Source of the DNA: Trebonia sp963822615
GTDB lineage: Bacteria > Actinomycetota > Actinomycetes > Streptosporangiales > Streptosporangiaceae
Direction of reading: 5' to 3'
DNA: 64,000 bases
Assembly: GCA_963822615.1 (NCBI GenBank)
Contig: CAWGIM010000015.1
Location: forward strand, 620,001 to 684,000
Shown: positions 31,379 through 38,079 of the stretch, piece by piece
How the letters are laid out: every line of letters begins with the position of its first letter
Numbering within the stretch: position 1 is the stretch's first letter
Program-made: the position numbers and the translations under genes
The notes under the pieces: generated by a model
Databases searched by the model: none
The model's input: only the letters and a program-made list of their open reading frames with translations
What the model was told of the DNA's origin: nothing

Positions 31379-32430
31379 CCTGCAAAGTGATCCAGTGGAC
31401 GCTGGGCACGGTGGCCAGGGAAGCGGTGATCGGCATCGCCGGCCACCGCGACCTGGAGCTGGTCGGCGCGTGGACCCACGCGGCCGAGAAGGACGGCCGG
31501 GACGTCGGCGAGATCTTCGGCCTTGACCCGCTCGGCGTGACCGCCACCGGCGACGCCGACGCCCTGCTGGCGATGCCCGCCGACTGCGTCGTGTTCATGC
31601 GCAACCGCGAGTGGGTGCGCGACCCGCTGCCGGTGCTGCCAGAGCTGCAGCGGATCCTGCGGGCCGGGAAGAACGTGGTCAACCTGTTCTGGCCCTCGCT
31701 GGTGGACCCGCGCCCGCTCGGCGACGAGGTGTACAAGCCGCTCCAGGAGGCGTGCCTGGAAGGCGGCAGCTCGCTGCTCACCGTGGGCATGGACCCTGGC
31801 TACGGCACCGCCGCGCTGGCGCTGGCGGCGCTCCCGCTGGCCCGCGAGGTCGAGTCGGTGCGCATGATCCAGATCATGAACAACGCCTACTGGGAGGGCG
31901 AGGGCATCACCCTCTTCTACGGCTTCGGCCAGCGCGACCCCGCGAAGTCGCACATGCTGACGCCGGGGGTGACCACCAGCTACCACCAGACCACGCTGCA
32001 CCTGCTGGCGGACGCGATCGGCGTCGCCATCGACGAGATCGTCGAGGACCACGACCTCATCTACGCCGACCAGGCGTTCGACATCGCCTCCGGCCACGTG
32101 CCCAAGGACACCATCTCCGGCATCCACTACCGGGTGAAGGGCATGTCCGGCGGCAAGGCCCGGGTCAGCGTGGAGCACGTCGAGCGCCTGCGCGACCAGG
32201 ACTTCCCCGAGCTCGAGTTCAAGGGCGACGGCTACCGGGCCGAGGTAGCCGGCACCCCCACCGTCCGCCTCGACATGTCCATCTCCGCCCCCCCGGGCTA
32301 CACCGGCGACCCGGTAGCCGTCGCCTCCGCCATGAGCGTCGTCAACGCCATCCCCCGCGTCTGCGCCGCCCCCCCAGGCATCCTCACCCTGGCCGACCTC
32401 CCCCCCTTCCCCTCCCGCAACCCCGCCTAG
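31375..32430 (+). CDS. Dihydrodipicolinate reductase-like NAD(P)-binding protein
   Basis: 351 residues. The N-terminal Rossmann domain begins KVIQWTLGTVAREAVIGI rather than the standard GxGxxG, as in the DapB-like oxidoreductases of catabolic clusters. Further conserved parts are NLFWPSLVDPRPLG, VGMDPGYGTAALAL and a C-terminal domain ending in PPGILTLADLPPFP. The family includes dehydrogenases acting on diamino or keto acids; its partners in acyl-CoA clusters are uncharacterised to my knowledge. Start ATG overlaps the previous stop by 4 nt. A run of CCCCCG repeats and palindromic element copy 1 follow immediately. Confidence 0.82.
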   Translation: MTCKVIQWTLGTVAREAVIGIAGHRDLELVGAWTHAAEKDGRDVGEIFGLDPLGVTATGDADALLAMPADCVVFMRNREWVRDPLPVLPELQRILRAGKNVVNLFWPSLVDPRPLGDEVYKPLQEACLEGGSSLLTVGMDPGYGTAALALAALPLAREVESVRMIQIMNNAYWEGEGITLFYGFGQRDPAKSHMLTPGVTTSYHQTTLHLLADAIGVAIDEIVEDHDLIYADQAFDIASGHVPKDTISGIHYRVKGMSGGKARVSVEHVERLRDQDFPELEFKGDGYRAEVAGTPTVRLDMSISAPPGYTGDPVAVASAMSVVNAIPRVCAAPPGILTLADLPPFPSRNPA

Positions 32431-32464
32431 CCCTCCCCGCCCCCGCCCCCGCCCCCGCCCTTCC

Positions 32465-32519
32465 CGCGTGGTTGCGGCAACCACGCGGCTATAGCCGCCT
32501 GGTTGCCGCAACCACGCGG
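32465..32519. repeat. Palindromic element, copy 1
   Basis: About 55 bp: CGCGTGGTTGCGGCAACCACGC, split as TGGTTGC-G-GCAACCA, then GCGGCTATAGCCGC, then TGGTTGC-C-GCAACCA and a closing CGCGG. It contains two 15-bp palindromes flanking a central 14-bp palindrome, so the whole element is nearly self-complementary. A second copy with the same organisation lies at 33534-33587 on the other side of the AbiEi-like gene. It resembles a BIME/REP-type element or a folded terminator. Confidence 0.85.
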
Positions 32520-32573
32520 CGGGCGCTGCGGGCAGAGCAGGGAAATGTCGGCTGGCGGTGAGACGCTGCCTCC

Positions 32574-33563
32574 ATGTCTCAGTCGCCGCAGCGCTTGCAC
32601 GCGCTGGCAGAAAAACAGCACCAGGTGATCTCGCGCGGTCAGGCGCTCGATAGCGGGTTAACCCCGCACGCGATCAGGCATCGCCTGCGCCCAGGTGGCC
32701 CCTGGCGCCAAATACTGCCCCGGGTCTACGTGACCGTCACCGGTGTGCCGACCAGCGCGCAGCGGGAGGTCGCAGCCGTTCTCTATGCCGGCCCGCAAGC
32801 GGCGATCACCGGACCCTCCGCACTGCGTTTTCACCGGTTGACGGCGCCTGAGTCGGACCTCATCGACGTGCTAGTGCCACTTCAGATTCAGCGTCAGAGC
32901 ATTTCCTACGTGCGGATTCACCGGACGGCGCGGATGCCGGCGTTCGTTCACGGCCCCGTGGTCCAGCCGTATGTTTCGCCTGCCCGGGCCGCGGCGGACA
33001 CCGCGCTATGGCTAACGGAGTTGCGAGAGGTACGAGCTGTGGTGGCGGGGGCAGTACAGAGCAGGCTGGGCTGTACGGCTGATGAGATCGCCGACGAGCT
33101 CCGTGCGGGCCCGGTTCGGCACTCGGCGCTCTTGCGCATGGTGCTGGCCGAGGTCAGCGACGGCGTCAGGTCGGCTCCCGAGGGAGAGCTGCGTGATCTC
33201 ATCGTCCGCGCGAGTTTGCCAACGCCGCTGTTCAACCCGCGGCTTTACCTGCCGAGCGGTGATTTCCTCGGTTGTCCGGACGCCTGGTGGTCGGCGGCGG
33301 GCCTTGCCGCTGAGGTGGACTCGAAGCGCTGGCATCTGGCTCCTGAGCAGTGGGAGCACACCATGGACCGGCACGCCAGGTTCGCGGCCCACGGCATCGT
33401 GACCCTGCATTTCAGCCCGCACCAGCTACGCACCGACGGTGCCGGTGTCATCGCCAAGATCAGCAGCGCCTACCGCGCGGGCACCAACCGCCCCCCGCTC
33501 CCCATCACCGTCCTCCCTGCTGCCCCCGTGGCCCGCATGGTTGCGGCAACCAGGCGGTCATAG
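32574..33563 (+). CDS. AbiEi-antitoxin-like/DUF559-type protein bracketed by palindromic repeats
   Basis: 329 residues. The N-terminus (LHALAEKQHQVISRGQALDSG...TPHAIRHRL) is a winged-helix resembling the AbiEi antitoxin N-terminal domain. The middle resembles the AbiEi C-terminal region, and the end (AEVDSKRWHLAPEQWEHTMDRHARFAAHG, split by eye) looks like the DUF559/Vsr-type PD-(D/E)xK fold with VDSKRWH. Such proteins are widespread orphans in actinobacteria. There is no recognisable AbiEii toxin next to it. No good RBS precedes ATG 32574. The final residues (RMVAATRRS) and stop codon are encoded inside palindromic element copy 2. Lower GC than neighbours suggests acquisition. Confidence 0.8.
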   Translation: MSQSPQRLHALAEKQHQVISRGQALDSGLTPHAIRHRLRPGGPWRQILPRVYVTVTGVPTSAQREVAAVLYAGPQAAITGPSALRFHRLTAPESDLIDVLVPLQIQRQSISYVRIHRTARMPAFVHGPVVQPYVSPARAAADTALWLTELREVRAVVAGAVQSRLGCTADEIADELRAGPVRHSALLRMVLAEVSDGVRSAPEGELRDLIVRASLPTPLFNPRLYLPSGDFLGCPDAWWSAAGLAAEVDSKRWHLAPEQWEHTMDRHARFAAHGIVTLHFSPHQLRTDGAGVIAKISSAYRAGTNRPPLPITVLPAAPVARMVAATRRS

Positions 33564-33587
33564 CCGCCTGGTTGCCGCAACCATGCG
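33534..33587. repeat. Palindromic element, copy 2
   Basis: CGCATGGTTGCGGCAACCAGG, then the central GCGGTCATAGCCGC, then CTGGTTGCCGCAACCATGCG. It has the same two TGGTTGC-S-GCAACCA palindromes as copy 1, differing at a few positions. It overlaps the last codons and stop of the AbiEi-like gene and ends 15 bp before the stop of the convergent small-protein gene. Confidence 0.85.
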
Positions 33588-33601
33588 TTCGGAGGGGAGG
33601 G

Positions 33602-33925
33602 TCAGTCGGAGGAGGGGAGTGGCTTGGCTGCCTTGACCGACAGTTCCTGGCCGGCCAGGGTGAGCGGGCCGATGCCCGGCTTGGTGCACAGGATCTCCAC
33701 GGTGTCGCCGTCGTCGACGTAGCGCTTGCCGAGCTCGATCGCGGGGGCGGTCCCGTCCGCGCCCGCACCGGCGGCGGTGGCGGCGGCGGCGGCGGCCGTG
33801 GGCGCCGTGGGCAGCATCTCGAGGCCGGCGCAGAGCACCGTGTCCGCCGCCGCCGCGCTGCGCACGACGACCACTTGGCATGATGAGTTCTGCGCGAACA
33901 GCCGCGTGCCTGGCTTCAGGCTCAC
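33602..33925 (-). CDS. Small uncharacterised protein of the catabolic island
   Basis: 107 residues (MSLKPGTRLFAQNSSCQVVVVRSAAAADTVLCAGLEM, then an Ala-rich stretch, then ELGKRYVDDGDTVEILCTKPGIGPLTLAGQELSVKAAKPLPSSD; both quoted in parts only for orientation: key residues are SSCQVVVVR, VLCAGLEM, LGKRYVD, LLCTKPG-like ILCTKPG and KPLPSSD). Three cysteines sit in a pattern (SC, LC, LC) that could bind metal. I have the impression of similar small proteins near acyl-CoA catabolic genes of actinobacteria but no known function. Regulon motif copy 4 lies 25 bp upstream of its start, and an RBS AGGAGGTGCC precedes the GTG/ATG, so it is expressed as part of the island. Confidence 0.72.
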   Translation of the reverse strand: MSLKPGTRLFAQNSSCQVVVVRSAAAADTVLCAGLEMLPTAPTAAAAAATAAGAGADGTAPAIELGKRYVDDGDTVEILCTKPGIGPLTLAGQELSVKAAKPLPSSD

Positions 33926-33949
33926 GTGGCACCTCCTGCTGGGCTGAGT

Positions 33950-33964
33950 TTAGACTCAGTATAA
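33950..33964. promoter_or_regulatory. Regulon motif copy 4 (best match)
   Basis: TTAGACT-C-AGTATAA, one mismatch to the palindrome TTAGACT-S-AGTCTAA, within CTGAGT-TTAG-ACTCAG as at copy 2. Located between the divergent small-protein gene (start 33925) and phosphatase gene (start 34022). Confidence 0.65.
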
Positions 33965-34021
33965 ATTAACCTTGGCGGCCCGGCAGCGCAAGTGCGGTGG
34001 GGAGCGGTGGGGAGTGGACGG

Positions 34022-34771
34022 ATGACACCTGACTGGATCGACCTCGACGGGACGAACAACACCCGCGACACGGGCGGGCTGCCCGCGGCCGGCGGGCAGC
34101 GGACCGTCAGCCGGCGGCTGCTGCGCTCGGACAACCTGCAGGACCTCACCCGGGCGGACGTGCAGCGCCTGGTCGGCGATTACGGCGTCCGGACGGTGGC
34201 CGACCTGCGGGCGGTGATCGAGGTGAAGTCCACCGGGCCCGGCCCGCTGAACGCGGAGCCGCGGGTGACCATCGTCAACCTGTCGCTGTTCCCCGAGCAC
34301 GACGACCACATCGTGCCGCCGGCCGAGCGGCGGTCCGCTGTCGGCCGCGGCTTCTCCGGCCTCTACCTGGGGTTCCTGGCCGCGCGGCCAGATTCGGTGC
34401 TGGCGGCGCTGCGGCTGATCGCGCACGGCGAGGGGGCCGCCCTGGTGCACTGCACCGCGGGCAAGGACCGGACCGGGGTGGTGGTGGCGCTCGCGCTGGC
34501 CGAGGCGGGGGTGGAGCGGGCGGCGATCGTGGCCGACTACGCCGCTTCAGCCGAGCACTACGACGCGCTGCTGCGCCGCCTCGCCCCGGCCACCCAGGAT
34601 GACGAGCTGGCCCGCGCGGCGGCGCTGAAGCACGTGCCGCGCGCGGTCAACATGGAGCGCTTCCTCGACGTGATGGACGAAGAGTTCGGCGGCACCGCCG
34701 CCTGGCTGACCGCGCACGGCTGGACCGGGGAAGACCGGGCCGCGCTGCGGCGCAAGCTGCTGCCCGCCTGA
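34022..34771 (+). CDS. Tyrosine/serine protein phosphatase (DUF/PTP-like CX5R)
   Basis: 249 residues from ATG 34022 (MTPDWIDLDGTNNTRDTGG), preceded by GGTGGGGAGTGGACGG. The catalytic P-loop is HCTAGKDRTG (CX5R), preceded by the general-acid region and TVADLRAVIEV. The opening NTRDTGGLPAAGG...LLRSDNLQDLTRADVQRL is the signature of the bacterial PTP3-type family (MptpB-like) that acts on phosphotyrosine, phosphoserine or phosphoinositides. Its substrate in this cluster is unknown. The shared divergent promoter has regulon motif copy 4. Confidence 0.9.
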   Translation: MTPDWIDLDGTNNTRDTGGLPAAGGQRTVSRRLLRSDNLQDLTRADVQRLVGDYGVRTVADLRAVIEVKSTGPGPLNAEPRVTIVNLSLFPEHDDHIVPPAERRSAVGRGFSGLYLGFLAARPDSVLAALRLIAHGEGAALVHCTAGKDRTGVVVALALAEAGVERAAIVADYAASAEHYDALLRRLAPATQDDELARAAALKHVPRAVNMERFLDVMDEEFGGTAAWLTAHGWTGEDRAALRRKLLPA

Positions 34772-34822
34772 GAGCCCGGACCGCCCTGAGCGCCCGGACC
34801 GCCCTGAGCGCCCGGACCGCCT
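34772..34822. repeat. 18-bp tandem repeat between convergent genes
   Basis: Roughly three units of GAGCGCCCGGACCGCCCT (34772-34787 lacking two bases, 34788-34805, 34806-34822). It fills the gap between the phosphatase stop and the alcohol-dehydrogenase stop. Confidence 0.8.
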
Positions 34823-35753
34823 ACGGCTCGACCACCACCCGGAACACGCCCTGGGAGCGGTCGGCGGCGGTGGCGAACGCGGCCTCCGCGTCGTCGATCG
34901 GGTAGCGGTGGGTGATCAGCAGCTCCGGCAGCTCGGGCCGGGCCGCCAGCATCGCGGCGACCTCAGCGAAATCCCGCCGCCCGGCGTGCGTGCCGTAGCC
35001 CTGGGACGGCCGCAGCGCGACCTCCTTGACCGCCAGCGCCATGTGCGGCAGGTCGGTCTTCTCGTAGAACGCGCCCGTGTAGACGACGGTGCCCTGGTGG
35101 CGGGCCAGCTCGATCGCCCGGTGCAGCGATCCCTCGTTGCCGCCGGCCTCGATCACCACGTCGTAGATCCCGGACGGCTCGGTGGCGCCGATCCGCTCGC
35201 GGGCCCGCTGCTGGTGCGGGTGGCGCGCGTCGACCGAGACCTCGGCCGCGCCCATCGCCTGCGCGGCGGCGGCGGCCAGCATGCCGATGCCGCCCGCGCC
35301 GACCACCGCCACCCGCGTCCCCGGGCCGACCTGGCCTAGCCGGGCGGCGTGCCAGGCGACCGCGCCCGGCTCGACCAGGCACGCGTCGCGGACCGCGAGG
35401 CCCGCGGGCAGCGGGGTGAGCACCCGGCGGGGAGCGCGGAAGTACTCGCTCATCCCGCCCGCCGCGGTCATCCCGAGCGACGAGGTCATCGTGGTGGCGC
35501 AGTACTGGTAGTTCCCGGCCGCGCAGTGCTCGCACTCCGAGCAGCCCATGATCGCCTCGACCGCGACCGGGGTGCCGTCAGTGAGCGTGCCGGCGATCTC
35601 GTGCCCGGCGACATAGGTGCTGCCCCACCGCAGGTACATGAAGTCCGACGCGCAGATGCCGACCGCCGCCACCTTGATCAGCTCACCGTCGCCGGACGGC
35701 TCGTCGACGTCCACCACCTCGACGCCGGGGGGCGCGTTGCGTACCGCTTTCAC
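34821..35753 (-). CDS. Zinc-binding alcohol dehydrogenase (MDR family), intact copy
   Basis: 310 residues from GTG 35753 (VKAVRN). Catalytic zinc ligands C34 (ICASDF) and H51-E52 (GHEIAG). Structural zinc lobe C71, C74, C77 and C85 (GCSECEHCAAGNYQYC). Rossmann motif VVGAGGIGMLAAAAAQAMG. The family oxidises alcohols with NAD(P)+. It is slightly shorter than the usual 340-360 residues. A second, internally deleted copy follows upstream at 35818-36273. Likely role in the island: oxidation of a hydroxy intermediate, substrate unknown. Confidence 0.9.
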   Translation of the reverse strand: MKAVRNAPPGVEVVDVDEPSGDGELIKVAAVGICASDFMYLRWGSTYVAGHEIAGTLTDGTPVAVEAIMGCSECEHCAAGNYQYCATTMTSSLGMTAAGGMSEYFRAPRRVLTPLPAGLAVRDACLVEPGAVAWHAARLGQVGPGTRVAVVGAGGIGMLAAAAAQAMGAAEVSVDARHPHQQRARERIGATEPSGIYDVVIEAGGNEGSLHRAIELARHQGTVVYTGAFYEKTDLPHMALAVKEVALRPSQGYGTHAGRRDFAEVAAMLAARPELPELLITHRYPIDDAEAAFATAADRSQGVFRVVVEP

Positions 35754-35773
35754 CAGTGAAAGTCCTCTCGCCT

Positions 35774-35808
35774 GGGCGTTCGTGTCCCCAGTGTCACACG
35801 AACCGCCC
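35774..35808. other. Inverted repeat between the two alcohol-dehydrogenase copies
   Basis: GGGC-GTTCGTGT ... ACACGAAC-CGCCC, 8-bp core arms 10 bp apart plus GC-rich flanks. It sits after the stop of the deleted copy (35818) and 21-55 bp before the GTG start of the intact copy. It may be an operator of the intact gene or a transcript hairpin; no T-run follows. Confidence 0.5.
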
Positions 35809-35817
35809 AGATCGCCG

Positions 35818-36273
35818 CTACGGCTCTACCACCACGCGGAACGCGCCCTGAGCGCGGTCGGCGGCGGTGGCGAACGCCGTGACCGCGTCCTCGATCGGGT
35901 AGCGGTGGGTGATCAGCAGCGCGGGCAGGTCGGGCCGGGCCGCCAGCATGTCCGCGACCTCGGCGAACTCGCGCCGACCGGCGTGCGCGCAGTAGCCCAG
36001 GGAGGGCCGTAGCGCGACCTCCTTCAGCGCCAGGGCCGAGCAGTGCTCGCACCCCGCGCAGCCCATGATCGCCTCGACCGCGACCGGGGTGCCGTCTTCC
36101 AGGGTGCCGGCGATCTCGTGCCCGGCCACCTGGGTGCTCCCGTAGCGGAGGTAGAGGAAGTCGGACGCGCAGATGCTGACCGCCGCCACCTTGATCAGCT
36201 CGCCGTCGCCGGCCGGCTCGTCGACGTCGACCACCTCGACCCCGCTGGGGGGCGTGTTGCGTACCGCTTTCAC
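35818..36273 (-). pseudogene. Internally deleted copy of the zinc alcohol dehydrogenase
   Basis: 151 residues in frame from GTG 36273. Residues 1-78 match the N-terminus of the neighbouring dehydrogenase almost exactly (ICASDFLYLRYGSTQVAGHE, GCAGCEHC). The sequence then jumps to the C-terminus (ALALKEVALRPSLGYCAHAG) through the end. About 160 residues are missing: the fourth structural zinc Cys, the whole GxGxxG Rossmann fold and most of the cofactor domain. The frame is intact, so it can be translated, but it cannot bind NAD(P). Either a decaying duplicate or, less likely, a small regulatory partner. Confidence 0.85.
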
Positions 36274-36287
36274 CGTTGCCCCTGGCG

Positions 36288-38003
36288 TTACGCGGAACGC
36301 AGCAGCATCGCGCCGGCCGGGGCGAGCCCGCCGGTGCTGACCGCCGCTACCCGGCAGCCGGGGACCTGGCGGGGGCCTGCCTCGCCCCGTAGCTGGGTGA
36401 CCGCCTCGTGGATAAGGCCGAACCCGTGGGTGCGCCCGGCCGAAAGCTGGCCGCCGTGCGGGTTGAGCGCGACCACGCCTCCGGAGCGGGCGATGTTGCG
36501 GCCGCCCGCCACGAAGTCGGGGCCCTCCCCGATGCCGCAGAACCCGAGCGCCTCCAGCCAGGACAGGCAGTTGAAGGTGAACCCGTCGTACAGCAGCGCC
36601 ACCTGCACGTCGGACGGGCGCAGGGTGGTCCGCGACCACAGGTGAGCCGCCGGGCCGAGGGTCTGCGGCTCGTGGCTCATGGTGCTCTGGTGCCAGGTGA
36701 ACCGCTCGGTCACCTGGGTGCCCGCCGCTTCCACGTAGACCGGGGGTTTCGCCAGGTCAGGCGCGATTTCCGCCGCCGATACGAGCACTGCGATCGAAGC
36801 GTCCATCGGCACGTCGCAGTCGTACAGCCCGAACGGGGTGGTGATCAGCCGTGCGCCGAGGTAGTCGTCCATGGTCAGCGGCGAACGGTAGACCGCGCGC
36901 GGGTTGAGGGCGGCGTTGGCCCGCTGGGTGAGCGCGATCCAGCCGAGGGTCTCCCTGGTCGCCCCGTAGCGGTGGAAGTAGTTCGACGCGACGATCGCCA
37001 GGCTGATGGCGACCGAGCCGACCCCGTAGGGCGCCAGGTACCCCTGGGCCGGGCTGCTTACCCCGGAGATGCCGTACGGGCTGCTACCGCCGGGCCGCCG
37101 GGCCCGCTGCCGGGCGGCGAAGGTGGACTGCCACACGGTGCGGAAGCACAGCACGTGCCGGGCCAGGCCGGCCGACACCGCCAGCATCGCGGCGATCACC
37201 GCGCCGCCCGGGCCGAACGTCTCCGAGCCGCCGTTGTACCAGGTCGGCCGGATGCCGAGGGCGTCCGCGAGCGCGACCACCCCGCCCTCGCTGAAGCCGC
37301 CCATCAGGTCGCTGCCGGGGAAGGTGGACAGCCCGTCGATGTCGGACAGCGAGAGCCCGGCGTCGGCTACCGCCTCCCTGGCGGCCGCCACCGCCAGCGT
37401 CAGCGGCGGCTGCATGAGCCGCCGGCCGACCGGGGACATCCCGATGCCGGTGATCGCGACCCGGTCCTCGTACTTGTCCGCCCGCACCATCGGCCGCACC
37501 CGTGTCGCGTGCGAGCCCGGCTCGATCGCGTCCGACGGCAGCGGGGTGACGGCGGCGCTCACCGGGTCACCTGGCACCCGTTCGGCCGGATCCTCGGGCG
37601 CGAAGAGCGGCAGCCACACGTCTCCGGAACGCTCGAACCGGGCCCGCACCCGCAGGCCGACCGCGGCCTCGTCCGGCGCGACGTCGACCAGGTTGGTGAT
37701 CACCCGCACCCGGGGGTCCTCGTCGATCGCGACCGAGGCGACGACGAACGGCGGCGGGAAGGCGGGGTCCCACGGCTGGTGGTTGACGGTGTACCCGATG
37801 ACCGTGCCCAGCCCGCTGACCTCATCGGGGGCCAGCTCCGTGCCCAGGCAGTAACAGCACGAAGGCTGGGGCGGGTGGATGAGGGACTGGCAGCTCTGGC
37901 AGCGCTGGAACCGCAGCGTGCCGTCCTGCCCGGACGCCCAGTAGAAGGCGTTGAGGTCGTCCACGGCCGGCTGTGGACGGTGGTTGGGGCTAGCGTCAGT
38001 CAC
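36288..38003 (-). CDS. DUF35 (Zn-ribbon/OB)-thiolase fusion, Ltp2-like retro-aldolase candidate
   Basis: 571 residues. Residues about 1-150 are a DUF35 domain: zinc ribbon CQSCQSLIHPPQPSCCYC (two CxxC) followed by an OB fold (SGLGTVIGYTVNHQPW). From about 180 a thiolase-fold protein follows (VAITGIGMSPVGRRL, REAVADAGLSLSDIDGLSTF). Where a true thiolase has the nucleophilic ACATG, this has NGGSETFGPGGA with no Cys; the HG motif appears as LNPHGGQLSAGRTHGFG. That matches lipid-transfer-protein-like enzymes (Ltp2-DUF35) doing retro-aldol cleavage of steroid side chains. Fusion into one chain is notable. GTG 38003 coincides with the edge of a perfect inverted repeat; no RBS is visible, suggesting a leaderless mRNA. 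Confidence 0.82.
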   Translation of the reverse strand: MTDASPNHRPQPAVDDLNAFYWASGQDGTLRFQRCQSCQSLIHPPQPSCCYCLGTELAPDEVSGLGTVIGYTVNHQPWDPAFPPPFVVASVAIDEDPRVRVITNLVDVAPDEAAVGLRVRARFERSGDVWLPLFAPEDPAERVPGDPVSAAVTPLPSDAIEPGSHATRVRPMVRADKYEDRVAITGIGMSPVGRRLMQPPLTLAVAAAREAVADAGLSLSDIDGLSTFPGSDLMGGFSEGGVVALADALGIRPTWYNGGSETFGPGGAVIAAMLAVSAGLARHVLCFRTVWQSTFAARQRARRPGGSSPYGISGVSSPAQGYLAPYGVGSVAISLAIVASNYFHRYGATRETLGWIALTQRANAALNPRAVYRSPLTMDDYLGARLITTPFGLYDCDVPMDASIAVLVSAAEIAPDLAKPPVYVEAAGTQVTERFTWHQSTMSHEPQTLGPAAHLWSRTTLRPSDVQVALLYDGFTFNCLSWLEALGFCGIGEGPDFVAGGRNIARSGGVVALNPHGGQLSAGRTHGFGLIHEAVTQLRGEAGPRQVPGCRVAAVSTGGLAPAGAMLLRSA

Positions 38004-38041
38004 TCTAGAAAGATAATATATTGTCGATTATCTTTCTAGAG
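38003..38041. promoter_or_regulatory. Perfect 15-bp-arm inverted repeat in a divergent promoter
   Basis: CTCTAGAAAGATAAT-N9-ATTATCTTTCTAGAG: left arm 38003-38017, right arm 38027-38041. It lies between the fusion gene (start 38003, minus) and an acyl-CoA dehydrogenase (start 38080, plus). Its left edge overlaps the GTG start. The A/T-rich core ATATATT offers -10-like hexamers about 10-15 nt before the GTG, consistent with leaderless transcription. Candidate operator for a regulator such as the nearby GntR or TetR protein, unproven. Confidence 0.75.
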
Positions 38042-38079
38042 GCATCGCAACTGAGTCACCCCAACCAGGGAGCCGCCGC

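Noticed and set aside
32430..32465. CCCCGCC-type run before palindromic element 1 as a regulatory feature
   Set aside because: Simple GC-rich repeat after a stop codon; no evidence of function beyond spacing.
36408..38039. 543-codon plus-strand frame across the DUF35-thiolase gene
   Set aside because: Antisense shadow; the minus strand has zinc-ribbon and thiolase motifs.
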